Source of the DNA: Bacteroidota bacterium
Lineage (GTDB): Bacteria > Bacteroidota > Bacteroidia > Chitinophagales > Chitinophagaceae
Reading direction: 5' to 3'
Assembly (NCBI GenBank): GCA_013285905.1
Contig: JABDGU010000009.1
Location: 1 to 64,000, forward strand
DNA length: 64,000 nucleotides
The position numbers were made by a program, and so were the translations under genes. Of the stretch, positions 42,287-52,093 are shown in pieces. The notes below the pieces were generated by a model. That model worked only from the letters and a program-made list of their open reading frames with translations. It was not told where the DNA came from and searched no databases. Each line of letters opens with the position of its first letter. Within the stretch, counting starts at the first letter, position 1.

Positions 42287-42793
42287 TTATTTCAAGCCCA
42301 GTTTTGCTTTTACGAGGCCCAGGACGTTGTCGCCATCCTTGCCATACAATATAGCCTGCTGTGCGGTATCGAAAATATAGTCATAACCTTTTTCTTTGGC
42401 TACTTCTTTAATTGCCTTGTCTGCTTTCTCCAGCAGTGGTGTATAAACTTCCTGCTTTTTCTGCCCTACTTTTTCCTGCGCACTTTGCGAAAAACTTTCT
42501 ATACGCGCCTGGAGGTCCTGTATCTCTTTTGCCTTCACTTCCTTAATAGCATCTGTCATTGTTTTTTCGCCGGCCTGGTACTGCTGTATTTTGGTCTGGT
42601 ATTCCTTCTGCATAGCCTCGCCTTCATCCTGGAATTGCTTGGCATATTTCTGCAGCATGGTATCGGCCTTAGCACGTTCCGGCATAGAAGCTAACAATTC
42701 CTGGGAGTTGATATACCCGAGTTTAGGTGATTGTGCGTAAACAAAATTGCCTATTAAGAGGCCGCAGATCAGTACGAGGGAAAATCGTTTCAT
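42287..42793 (-). CDS. OmpH/Skp-family periplasmic chaperone (paralogue 3)
   Basis: 168 residues: signal peptide MKRFSLVLICGLLIGNFVYAQ then the OmpH domain. The YINSQELLASMPERAKADTMLQKYAKQF start and long central coiled coil (DLQARIESFSQSAQEKVGQKKQEVYTPLLEKADKAIKEVAKEKGYDYIFDT) give the Skp tentacle fold, a trimeric holdase that carries unfolded outer-membrane proteins. About 75% identical in recognisable blocks to the upstream paralogue at 42954, so it is a tandem duplicate. A separate hairpin terminator lies before it. Confidence 0.92.
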   Translation of the reverse strand: MKRFSLVLICGLLIGNFVYAQSPKLGYINSQELLASMPERAKADTMLQKYAKQFQDEGEAMQKEYQTKIQQYQAGEKTMTDAIKEVKAKEIQDLQARIESFSQSAQEKVGQKKQEVYTPLLEKADKAIKEVAKEKGYDYIFDTAQQAILYGKDGDNVLGLVKAKLGLK

Positions 42794-42910
42794 TATGTAT
42801 TTTTGTTATTTTTAAAAAATAAGTTTTGCAAATTAAAGCCCATTATTTGTTTATTCCAAGATTTTTCGAAAAACATAGTGGTTTTTACAGGCAAGCCTCC
42901 TGTGGCATTA

Positions 42911-42935
42911 AAAAGCCGCCCATAAGAGCGGCTTA
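42911..42935 (-). terminator. Rho-independent terminator after skp paralogue 2
   Basis: Minus strand: AAGCCGC, 8-base loop, GCGGCTT, then TTTTAAT. 7-bp perfect GC-rich stem with U-run, placed 20 bases after the paralogue-2 stop, so it may attenuate expression of paralogue 3. Confidence 0.75.
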
Positions 42936-42953
42936 TATTAAATACAGTAAGTT

Positions 42954-43475
42954 TTATTTAAGGCTTAATTTCTGTTTTACGATCGGCATTATATTATCTC
43001 CATCTTTGCCATACAACAAAAAGCCCTGCCCTGCATCGAAAATGTAATCGTAATTCTTTTCTTTGGCAACATCTTTAATGGCCTTATTGGCTTTCTCATA
43101 TATAGGGGCCAGCACTTCCTGTTTCTTCTGCCCTACTTTTTCCTGAGCGCTTTGCTGAAAACTTTCTATGCGTGCCTGCAGGTCCTGTATCTCCTTCATC
43201 TTCACTTCCTTAATAGCATCGGTCATGGTCTTTTCTCCTGCCTGGTATTGCTGCCCCTTGGTTTGATATTCTTTTTGCATGGCTTCGTACTGGTCCTGGA
43301 ATTGTTTGGCATATTTCTGAAGTGTAGTATCAGCTTTGCCGGTTTCGGGCATGGCAGCCAAGAGCTCCTGGGAATTAATATATCCAAGTTTCAAAGGGGC
43401 CGAACTGCCCTGCGCCCTTGCGATATTGCCAAGCGACAAAAGGCTACAGCTAAGTATTAATGCGAAACGTTTCAT
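42954..43475 (-). CDS. OmpH/Skp-family periplasmic chaperone (paralogue 2)
   Basis: 173 residues with a signal peptide ending in LGNIARAQG. It has the same layout as paralogue 3: LGYINSQELLAAMPETGKADTTLQKYAKQF, coiled-coil arm, then IKDVAKEKNYDYIFDAGQGFLLY. The two differ mainly in the signal peptide and a few positions of the arm. It should work as a holdase for BamA substrates, consistent with bamA upstream in the same cluster. Confidence 0.92.
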   Translation of the reverse strand: MKRFALILSCSLLSLGNIARAQGSSAPLKLGYINSQELLAAMPETGKADTTLQKYAKQFQDQYEAMQKEYQTKGQQYQAGEKTMTDAIKEVKMKEIQDLQARIESFQQSAQEKVGQKKQEVLAPIYEKANKAIKDVAKEKNYDYIFDAGQGFLLYGKDGDNIMPIVKQKLSLK

Positions 43476-43528
43476 TCTTAATTTTGATTGTTATTATTTT
43501 TTTTAAATACAGTAAGGACGTTTAAACC

Positions 43529-44069
43529 CTATTTATTGTTATTATTGCTGTTACTATTAGTTACACCCAGTATTTTCAACACATCGTCACTCCTGTCCAG
43601 TTTAGGGTCGGCATAAAACAGGGTAACACCACCCGCTTTGTCCAGCACTATATCAATAGCTTTGCCTGTTGCCATTTTTTGCACTGCGTTAAACACTTTG
43701 TCCTGTATGGGCTTTACCAATTCCTGGCGTTTTTTAAAGAGGTCGCCTTCGTAGCCAAACCTTTGTTTTTTGCAGATCTTTGGCGTCTTTTTCTTTGCTT
43801 ACTATTTCGTCTTCGCGTTTTTTGCGCATATCGTCAGTAAGCATAGGTCGCTCTGCCTGGTAAGCCTTATACATCCTGTCCACCTCTGCCATCCTGTCGT
43901 CTATCTCTTTTTGCCATACTTTCGACACATTGTCCAGTTTGATCTGGGCGTCTTTGTAATCGTTTAATTTATCCAGTATGTATTTGGAATCTATTGTGCA
44001 ATACTTCTGCGCAGTAGCTACTGTGGCAAAGGCCAGCATCAGCGCTAAACTTGTTATTATCCTTTTCAT
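43529..44069 (-). pseudogene. OmpH/Skp-family gene (paralogue 1) split by a frameshift
   Basis: Two adjacent frames together form one Skp: an N-terminal piece (44069-43734; MKRIITSLALMLAFATVATAQKYCTIDSKYIL, coiled coil) and a C-terminal piece (43720-43529; LVKPIQDKVFNAVQKMATGKAIDIVLDKAGG). At the break the first frame reads DLQKTKVW; with one A fewer in the run 43766-43771 it reads DLQKQRFGYEGDLFKKRQELVKPIQ and joins into about 180 residues. The third member of a tandem triplet, it is either inactivated or affected by a homopolymer error. The C-terminus ends in an unusual Asn/Ser run (NSNSNNNN). Confidence 0.78.
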
Positions 44070-44170
44070 ATACTTGGTTTTATAAAAAAAACAGAACTAT
44101 TTAATAACGTTGCTTCTTATAATAAATTATTCTTCAAACTATACAAATTCCCTGCCACTTATTTAAACGC

Positions 44171-46834
44171 TTATTCCGGCTCGAAACCTAACATGAAGGT
44201 GAACTTGGCCATATCTGTAAGCTTGGTTACACCGTTTACAGGATCGTACCTGTCAAAACCTACACCATAGTCAAGCCCGAGCATACCAAACATAGGAAGA
44301 AATATCCTTACACCCAAACCGGCATCCCTGTTCAACTGGAAAGGATTGAAGGACTTGAAATCACTCCAGGCATTGGCAGCATCAAAAAACGCGAGGCCGT
44401 ATATAGTAGCTGTTGGTGCAAGTGAGAAAGGATACCTTAACTCTACAGAGTATTTATTGAAAATGGTGGCATCCTGTGCATATACTTCATAACCACGCTG
44501 CGAAATGATATCCCGACCTATGAAATAAGAATAACCTGACAAGCCATCACCACCCAACTGGAAGCGCTCGAAAGGAGAGAAACCGATGCCGGAATTATAA
44601 TAACCGAGGAAGCCGTATTTGGTAACAAACCTAAGCACCAAGTTGCCTGTGAGGCGCTGGTACCAATCTGCCAGGAAACGGTATTTATGTTATTCTATCC
44701 ATTTGTATTTTTCCTGCGGGCTTTCGTTGGTATAATCTATGCCTGTAAATGCACTGTATGGCGGTGTGAACTGGAAGGTTAAGCTGATATTAGAACCGCT
44801 TCTTGGGTAAAGAGGCTGATCTATAGAGTTGCGCCCCAAAACGATCTTTGCATAAAGGTTGTTACTGAAACCGTCAGTAAAGTTCGGCACCAGTGCATAA
44901 TCTACCAGGCGGTAATTGTTATAATAAAGCCCGTAGGTAAGTATGCAAAAATCATCCGTCCATTTTATACGTTTGCTCATGGCAAGGCCGCCACCCGTCA
45001 TCCTGAGGTAAGAGAGATTAGGGTCGGTACCCACGGCTGATGCAGAGTATTTACTATACACAATATTCGCCGTCAGCGCATTGGGCCTGTGGCCACCCAA
45101 CCAGGGCTCGGTGAAAGAGGTGTTTAAGGAATTATAATAAGCACCGTTTGAAGAGTAGTTTATGGAAAACTTCTGCCCGTCGCCCACCGGCAATGGATCC
45201 CAGAATTTAGGTTTGAAGATATTCCGGATGGAAAAGTTATTAAAGATGATGCCTATGTTGCCATAAAAATTGATACCACCACCAAAACCTGCTGATAAGC
45301 TCAACTGGTCGCTTGATTTTTCTACTACGGTGTAATCTATATCCACGGTTCCATCTTCAGGGTGCGGCTTGGGTTGGATACCTATTTTTTGTGCGTCAAA
45401 AAAGCCTAATGTAGCTATCTCCCTTTGTGAACGAACCAGGTCTTCGCGGCTGAACTTATTGCCAGGCAAGGTGCGTAATTCCCTGCGTATCACATGCTCA
45501 TTCGTACGGTCATTGCCCGCTATAGATATATCCCTGATGGTTGCCTGAGAACCCTCGGTTATACGCATTTCAAAATTTATGGTGTCGCCTCCTGTTACGG
45601 AAGTTTCTGTTGGGTCAACATTAAAGAACAGGTAACCATCGTTCATGTAAAGGCTGCTAACATCTTCGCCGCCCTCTGGATTCAATTGACGACCTATGCG
45701 GGTCTCCAATAATTCCTGGTTGTATATATCTCCTTTCTTTATTGCCAAGACCCTTGATAATTGTTCGTCGGAGTATTTAGTATTACCCTTCCATGTTATG
45801 TCGCCAAAATAATACTCGTGACCTTCTTTTACCTTTATCTCTACATTGATATTGCCGTTTTCAACAGCGTACTCAGTGTCAGCAACAACAGAAGCGTCAC
45901 GGTAACCCAAAGAGTTATAATAAGTAACTAAAGACTGTTTGTCGTCTTCAAATTTCTGCGGATTGAATTTGGAGGAAGAGAATAATTTAAACCTGAAATA
46001 GGGTTCAATGGCATCAAGTGTTTTGGTGGGTGAAAGAAAACCGAAATTGCGGACATACTTGCCAAAAGAACGTTTGGTGCTACCATACACACTTTTCTCC
46101 GCAGGGGGATGCAATGTGAGGCGCATATTTTCTTTTGTCGATTTCAATGTGCGTTTCAGGCGCATTTCGCCTGCATGCTCATTACCGGCAATATTTATCT
46201 GGTTGATATGGGTTTTATAGCCCTTATCTATATTGAAGGTTAGTATTATTTTATTTACAGCCAGGGTATCGGGCCTTTCCGTTACAGTAACCTTGCACTT
46301 ACCATAGCCTTTATCGGTAAAAAATTTGGTAATGCGCACTACAGCTTCTTTCTTGGTTGCCTCTGTTACCACACGCTCTTTTACCAGTACCAGTTTTTCT
46401 TTCAGTTCTTTTGCTTCGCCGGGCTTTATACCTTTAAAGTTATACTTGCTCAGGCGCGGCCTTTCCTCCACACTAATGTTCAGGAACACCTTATTGTCAA
46501 TAAATTTTGTGATGGTGATGCTGGCATTCGAGAAAAACTCCTGTTTCCAGAGGTTGCGGATGGCCTTGGCAATATTTTCATCGTTCGGCAAATGCACTTT
46601 CTGGCCCACGCTGAGGCCTGTTACTGCCATCAGCAGTTCCTCATCAAGATATTTAGCGCCTGTAACCGTTATACCACCAATTTCATATTCCTTAGGCCTG
46701 TCTGCTTCTGCAGTGGCCGGGGCTAATGCAGAATGCATCCCTTTTCCGCCCTGCATGCCTATCTGCGCGTGCAAATGCAGCGTAGCTAAAACAGCAAGAA
46801 CTAAGAGGCAAAAATGCAAGGTCTTTCTATACAT
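44171..46834 (-). pseudogene. bamA: BamA outer-membrane assembly protein, one in-frame TAA
   Basis: Omp85-family insertase. It has a signal peptide from ATG 46834 (MYRKTLHFCLLVLAVLATLHLHAQ); a TTG at 46876 also lies in frame. Five POTRA domains (from EYEIGGITVTGAKYL to about residue 400) and a C-terminal 16-strand barrel follow. Codon 715 (44690-44692) is TAA where relatives have Tyr: PQEKYKWIE*HKYRFLADWY. The rest of the barrel continues in the same frame to 44171 and ends FTFMLGFEPE, so the full gene is about 887 codons. It overlaps uppS by 8 bases. BamA is essential, so this stop is either a sequencing error, or the cell has another copy, or the fragment is a relic. Confidence 0.85.
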
Positions 46835-47588
46835 GGTGGGGATCGTTCGTTTGAATTTGTTCACTTGTTTTGCCAAAGCGGCGTTCTCTTTGCTGGTAGT
46901 TCAGCAAAGCTTCATATAAATTCTGCCTCCTGAAAGCGGGCCAATGCACATTGGTAAAGTACAATTCTGCATAGGCCAGTTGGTACATTAAAAAATTACT
47001 TATCCGGTGTTCGCCGCTTGTTCGTATCATCAGTTCCGGATCGGGGAATGCGGCGGTATTGAGGTAGGAGTTGAAAAGCTTATCGTCTATTTGTACCGGG
47101 TTTATTTTTCTTTCAGAAATATCTACTGCAATATTCTTTACTGCTTCTACTATCTCCCAGCGGGAGCTATAACTTAAAGCAAGCACAAGGTTTAGCCCGG
47201 TGTTCATCGCGGTCATGCTTTTAGCTTCATCCAGTTCTCTTTGGCATATTTCCGGCAGACTTTTAAAATCGCCTATGACATGCAGCCGCACATTATTTTT
47301 TTTCAGCTCTTCAGCTTCCTTTCGTATCGTGTTCACCAGTAATTCCATCAGGGCGTCCACCTCGGTTTTGGGGCGTTTCCAGTTCTCGGTGCTGAAAGCG
47401 TACAGGGTAAGATATTCTATACCAAGCTCTGCACTGGCATTCACAATGTCCCGCACGCTTATCACCCCCTCATGGTGGCCATAAACACGGTCTTGTCCGC
47501 GCTCTTTTGCCCAGCGGCCATTGCCATCCATAACGATAGCTATATGCCGTGGCAGGTTGTTGCGGTCAAGAGATTGCAAAACATCCAT
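46827..47588 (-). CDS. uppS: Undecaprenyl-diphosphate synthase
   Basis: Cis-prenyltransferase that makes the C55 lipid carrier for peptidoglycan and surface glycans. 253 residues with all family blocks: catalytic Asp21 in HIAIVMDGNGRWA, LTLYAFSTENWKRP, and the C-terminal PDPELMIRTSGEHRISNFLMYQLAYAELYF followed by W-PxF-x-x-L. Full-length. It is the first gene of the uppS-bamA-skp-skp-skp cluster and overlaps the bamA start. Confidence 0.97.
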   Translation of the reverse strand: MDVLQSLDRNNLPRHIAIVMDGNGRWAKERGQDRVYGHHEGVISVRDIVNASAELGIEYLTLYAFSTENWKRPKTEVDALMELLVNTIRKEAEELKKNNVRLHVIGDFKSLPEICQRELDEAKSMTAMNTGLNLVLALSYSSRWEIVEAVKNIAVDISERKINPVQIDDKLFNSYLNTAAFPDPELMIRTSGEHRISNFLMYQLAYAELYFTNVHWPAFRRQNLYEALLNYQQRERRFGKTSEQIQTNDPHHV

Positions 47589-47634
47589 ATTAGGTAATAC
47601 TGTTACCAGCTGATAATTTTTCTGAAAAGGTGTG

Positions 47635-47642
47635 CAAAGCTA
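47635..47642 (-). promoter_or_regulatory. Candidate -7 element (TAGCTTTG) for uppS cluster
   Basis: Reverse-strand TAnnTTTG match 46 bases before the uppS start. The 47589-47859 gap holds this and the upstream region of the next T9SS gene, otherwise nothing recognised. Confidence 0.4.
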
Positions 47643-47859
47643 CAAAAATAGCCGCTTGTACTTTGGATAAAAATCCTGCCTTACAGTTTAACGCCATTTT
47701 AACTGCTTTTTCGTTGAAAATCAAGGGATGGAGGGGAGATAATTGGAATATGATGCTACCCAAGATTAATTTTCGGATAAACAAAATATTTACTTGGGAA
47801 TAATATTACCAATCGAAACTTTGTTACTTTTATTTTATTAGACTTCAAATTAATTTTTT

Positions 47860-50556
47860 ATGCCTCTAAAATCTATCCTTAGGTTTTGCTTTGCATCATT
47901 AGCAATTATCTTTTGCCATAGCGCTGTAAGAGCACAATGTGGTTCGTGGAGTGTTGTTGGCCTGGGTGGATTTTCCGCAGGAGGGACAAGCAGTGCCCAT
48001 TTGGCATTAGATCATAATGATGTGCCATATATGGACTATGATGACGGGTCCGGTGCCACAATGATGAAATATAACGGAAGTTCGTGGGTAAATGTTGGAA
48101 ACACTGCTTTTTCAGGAGGGCAAGTGGAATATGTGGATATAGCTATTGATACGGCTAATATACCTTATGCTTCGTATGTGGACATAAACCATGGAACCAA
48201 AGTAAGTGTAATGAAATATAGTGGAAGTTCCTGGACTTATGTAGGTTCTCCTGGTTTTACAACACCGGACCCGGAGTTTGTAAGAATAGCCTTTGATAAA
48301 AATGATACACCTTACGTAGCATTTTCAGATCTTACTAATAATACTGCTACTGTAGAGAAATTTAATGGAACTTCCTGGGTGATAGTTGGTGCAGGGTATG
48401 GTTACGCCACGCATACCTGTATAGCAATTGATGGCTTTGGAACACCGTATGTTCTTTTCGCAGACTGGAACAATAGCGGAAAAGCTTCTGTAATAAAATA
48501 TAATGGGAGCTCTTGGGTGGCAGTTGGTTCTGCAGGTTTCTCGATGGCTGATATCAGTGATGAATCCATTGCAATTGATAAGTATAATACTCCTTACGTT
48601 TCTTTTAGAGACTGGGGCAACAACCAAAAGGCTTCTGTAATGCGATATAATGGAAGCAATTGGGTCTATGTGGGTAATTCAGGCATTTCCAGCGGGGCAG
48701 CCTTGCTTACTTCTTTAGCAATTGATGGAAATGCGACGCCTTATGTTGCTTATATGGATAGCTGGATTGCAGATCCTTGTTCGGTACAAAAATGGAATGG
48801 CACGTCGTGGGCATATGTTGGTCCACAAGGGTTTTCTATTCAAGACGTTGAAAACACAAGTATGGCCATCAATAAGAGTGGCGTGCCTTATGTTGGCTAT
48901 TCAGACTATAATTATAACTTAAAAACAACCGTGCAAAAATATCAACAAACTGTTACTATTGATTTACAGGACAGCCACATCAATATATGTGCAGGAACTA
49001 CAAGCGCCAGTATGCCATACCTCGATACCACCGGCGGCCCAACCCATTACAGCATTGCATGGACCTCTGCGGCCACAAGCGCCGGCTTTACCAATATAAC
49101 TAATGCAACATTCCCGGCAAATTCTTTTTCTATAGCTGTTCCGTCTACAGCAAGTCCCAATACCTACACCGGCAAACTAACGGTATCAAACGCAAGTTGT
49201 GATAATGGCGGGATAGAAATAAGCATCACTGTGAATCCCATTATTACTCCTTCTCTTTCTGTTACGGGCAGTAGCACTGTATGTGCAGGAAACCCATCCA
49301 CATATACTGCTAATTCAAATATTACGGCTGCAACATATCAATGGCAGCTAAATGGCAGTAATGTAGGAACAAATAGTAGCACCTATTCTTATACTCCTTC
49401 AAATTCGGATATTGTAAGCTGTATTACCACTATACCAAGCGGCTGCTTCACGTCTTCAAATCCGGACACCAGCAATAGTATTACTATCAGCATAAGCCCT
49501 TATACAACTCCAAGCCTTTCCATAAGCGGCAATAGTGCAGTTTGCTCAGGTACACTCGTTACTTATGGTGCTGCCTCCAATGTACCGGGTGCGACTTATC
49601 AATGGAAGGTGAATGGTAATAATGTTGGAACGAACAATAGTACGTATGCTTATAGCCCGGCAAACGCTGATATTGTAAAATGTATCACAACCATGCCCTC
49701 AGGTTGCTATACAGCCGATGCTGATACAAGTAACATTATTGTTATGGCCGTAACTGCAAATACTACACCTACTCTCTCTATTTCGGGTAGCAACACAATC
49801 TGTACAGGTTTGCAGGATACTTTTACAGCAACATCCAATGTTACAGGCGTAATATACCAATGGCAGGTAAATGGAATTAATGTAGGTAGTAATTCCAACA
49901 GTTACACTTACTCAGCCATCAATGCGGATATTATTAAGTGTGTCGCAACCATGCCGGCGGGTTGTTACACTACTGGTGCTGATACGAGCAACACTATTAC
50001 AATGACTGTAAACCCATATATAAGTCCTACCATTGTGCTTAGCGGACCGGGCATTGCTTTGCAAGGTAGTTCCGTAACCATTAGTGCAACATTAGTCAAT
50101 GCAGGGACTGCTCACAGCATTGAGTGGAAAAATCGCGGCACACCTTTTAACACCACTACTGTTCCATCTGTTACTTACACAAAAGCTACAGGTACGGATA
50201 CCATAACTGCTATTATTACAGTTACATCACCCGGTTGTTATAATACAGACTCTGCTCTGGGATGGGTAGTTAATGATAGCACTACAGGAGTAGGCACCGC
50301 CGTTTTTTCTAACCAAGAAATAATAGTTTACCCAAATCCATTCGGTGATCGTATTATTGTAAGCGGTTTGCGAGCAGGTGATAATGTATGTGTTTATGAC
50401 CTTTTGGGAAGAAAACGAACTATTACCAGGGAAATACAAAATAAGCAAGCCGAACAAAATTTCTCATTAAAAGAACTTCCTGTTGGTACTTATTTCCTGC
50501 ATGTATGGGATGAAAAAGGTAATACAATAGGTAATATTTCATTGCAAAAATTATAA
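47860..50556 (+). CDS. T9SS-secreted propeller plus Ig-like protein
   Basis: 898 residues. Signal peptide about MPLKSILRFCFASLAIIFCHSAVRA. Residues 25-350 contain seven repeats of about 46 residues, of the form WxxVGxxGFSxG...SIAIDxxNTPYVxYxD, with MKYNGSSW in between, consistent with a seven-bladed propeller. From about 360 there are four Ig-like segments (GSSTVCAGNPSTYTANSN, GNSAVCSGTLVTYGAASN, GSNTICTGLQDTFTATSN) with a conserved W-LNGSNVGTNSS-TY motif and pairs of Cys. The C-terminal sorting domain (VYPNPFGDRIIVSG ... TYFLHVWDEKGNTIGNISLQKL) is complete. Exported to the surface; probable adhesin or matrix protein. Confidence 0.87.
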   Translation: MPLKSILRFCFASLAIIFCHSAVRAQCGSWSVVGLGGFSAGGTSSAHLALDHNDVPYMDYDDGSGATMMKYNGSSWVNVGNTAFSGGQVEYVDIAIDTANIPYASYVDINHGTKVSVMKYSGSSWTYVGSPGFTTPDPEFVRIAFDKNDTPYVAFSDLTNNTATVEKFNGTSWVIVGAGYGYATHTCIAIDGFGTPYVLFADWNNSGKASVIKYNGSSWVAVGSAGFSMADISDESIAIDKYNTPYVSFRDWGNNQKASVMRYNGSNWVYVGNSGISSGAALLTSLAIDGNATPYVAYMDSWIADPCSVQKWNGTSWAYVGPQGFSIQDVENTSMAINKSGVPYVGYSDYNYNLKTTVQKYQQTVTIDLQDSHINICAGTTSASMPYLDTTGGPTHYSIAWTSAATSAGFTNITNATFPANSFSIAVPSTASPNTYTGKLTVSNASCDNGGIEISITVNPIITPSLSVTGSSTVCAGNPSTYTANSNITAATYQWQLNGSNVGTNSSTYSYTPSNSDIVSCITTIPSGCFTSSNPDTSNSITISISPYTTPSLSISGNSAVCSGTLVTYGAASNVPGATYQWKVNGNNVGTNNSTYAYSPANADIVKCITTMPSGCYTADADTSNIIVMAVTANTTPTLSISGSNTICTGLQDTFTATSNVTGVIYQWQVNGINVGSNSNSYTYSAINADIIKCVATMPAGCYTTGADTSNTITMTVNPYISPTIVLSGPGIALQGSSVTISATLVNAGTAHSIEWKNRGTPFNTTTVPSVTYTKATGTDTITAIITVTSPGCYNTDSALGWVVNDSTTGVGTAVFSNQEIIVYPNPFGDRIIVSGLRAGDNVCVYDLLGRKRTITREIQNKQAEQNFSLKELPVGTYFLHVWDEKGNTIGNISLQKL

Positions 50557-50662
50557 TAACAATGTTAAGGCACAGCTCCACAGCCTTCAGATAGCAAAAA
50601 TCGAAATTAATCTCACTATCAAAAAAAATATCTAATTTTAGATTAGATATATCATTTGGTCA

Positions 50663-52057
50663 ATGAGAAGTGTCTTACTGGTCTTTTATTGTTTTTGCCT
50701 ATTTAGCTTTAATGTTTCAGTTGCCCAGGTTAAATGGGAAAAGTGCGGCTATGATATTGTGAGATCGGCAATGATGGTCAAAAACCCAGATTTTGAACAA
50801 CGCCTTGAAGCACAATTAAATGCGAGACAAAAAATGCTTGCGGCAAAAACCACCAAAACTACTGTAAACATTAATATCCCTGTTGTTTTTCATTTTATCC
50901 TTAATCAGCAACAACTGCACCAGGTCGGTGATTCTTCAGGGATTGCACAGCGCATCATCACGCAGATGCAGGTGCTGAACGAAGATTATAACAGGGGCAA
51001 CGGAGACAGTTCAAAAATACCCGGCGCTTTTAAGTCGCTTTATGGCAACCCGAATATAAAATTCGGATTGGCCCATACCGATCCTAATGGCAACAGTACC
51101 GATGGATGGGAGATCAAAACTACGACCCTGCAAGGATTTGATGTATTTGCAAACTCCGGCAGTGCAGCTAAATACGACAGCAGCGGGGGTACTAATGCCT
51201 GGGATGTGAGCAGCTATCTGAATATATGGGTTATCAATATGCTGGAAGGAACGGTACAATCAGGGGTAATAGGACTTACCGTACCGCCAAGCTTTACAGA
51301 TTCCTCTATCTATTCCAATGCTAACCCTAAAGTAGAAATGGGGGTTTTGATACGATACGATGCATTTGGCAGAAGGACAAACTCATCAGAATATTTTTAT
51401 CCCGGTATAGACCTTGGCAGAACCACTACCCATGAAATAGGACATTATTTTAATTTATTCCACCCTTGGGGTGATGATGATGATGATGATATATGCCGTT
51501 GTCCATGGCCCAGGTTTCTGAACGGCTCCTGGCAGACAGGCCACGATGACGGAATTGCAGATACACCACCTGAAGGCTGCCGTCATTATGGAGGCTATAC
51601 ATTCCCTGTTTATGATAGTTGCTCCCCTAGTTATCCCGGACTTCTGTTCATGGATTATATGGAATATGTAGATGACAGCAGTATGAGCATGTTTACAAAT
51701 GACCAGGCATATGTGATGGACAATGATATTTCTATAGGATATACCCATTCCCTTATATCCCACCCCCAGTTGTTAGATTATCCGGGAACAACGAATCCTA
51801 ATTCTGACAATATTTATTCCCTATACCCTAACCCTGCCATTTTGGGCCGCACTTCAGTTAATTTTAACCTCTTGCCTGAGGGATTTGAGTCTATCTCAGT
51901 TTACAATTCTTTTGGACAGCATATTATGGATATAAATACATCCAATCAACTTACCACATACTACCCCATTGACCTCTCAGGCCAAAAAAAGGGCATGTAT
52001 TTTGTCAAGCTACATTTTGCTAACCGCACCGATGTAAGGAAACTTGTAGTGCTGTGA
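50663..52057 (+). CDS. M43-family metalloprotease (pappalysin/cytophagalysin type), T9SS-secreted
   Basis: 464 residues. Signal peptide about MRSVLLVFYCFCLFSFNVSVAQ, then a propeptide region and a zinc metalloprotease of the metzincin clan. Zinc motif HEIGHYFNLFH (His257, Glu258, His261, His267) and a Met-turn (GLLFMDYMEYV). The Asp-rich stretch DDDDDD (about 273-277) follows the zinc site and may bind calcium. C-terminal type A sorting domain (YSLYPNPAILGRTSVNF ... FVKLHFANRTDVRKLVVL). Cleaves extracellular proteins, perhaps for nutrition or surface processing. All active-site residues are present. Confidence 0.93.
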   Translation: MRSVLLVFYCFCLFSFNVSVAQVKWEKCGYDIVRSAMMVKNPDFEQRLEAQLNARQKMLAAKTTKTTVNINIPVVFHFILNQQQLHQVGDSSGIAQRIITQMQVLNEDYNRGNGDSSKIPGAFKSLYGNPNIKFGLAHTDPNGNSTDGWEIKTTTLQGFDVFANSGSAAKYDSSGGTNAWDVSSYLNIWVINMLEGTVQSGVIGLTVPPSFTDSSIYSNANPKVEMGVLIRYDAFGRRTNSSEYFYPGIDLGRTTTHEIGHYFNLFHPWGDDDDDDICRCPWPRFLNGSWQTGHDDGIADTPPEGCRHYGGYTFPVYDSCSPSYPGLLFMDYMEYVDDSSMSMFTNDQAYVMDNDISIGYTHSLISHPQLLDYPGTTNPNSDNIYSLYPNPAILGRTSVNFNLLPEGFESISVYNSFGQHIMDINTSNQLTTYYPIDLSGQKKGMYFVKLHFANRTDVRKLVVL

Positions 52058-52093
52058 TGAAATACTTTGTAAATTGCAGCCCATAAGTTTATC

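Noticed and set aside
46326-46919. A 197-codon forward open frame
   Set aside because: Antisense of bamA and uppS N-terminal regions; Ser-rich translation with no features.
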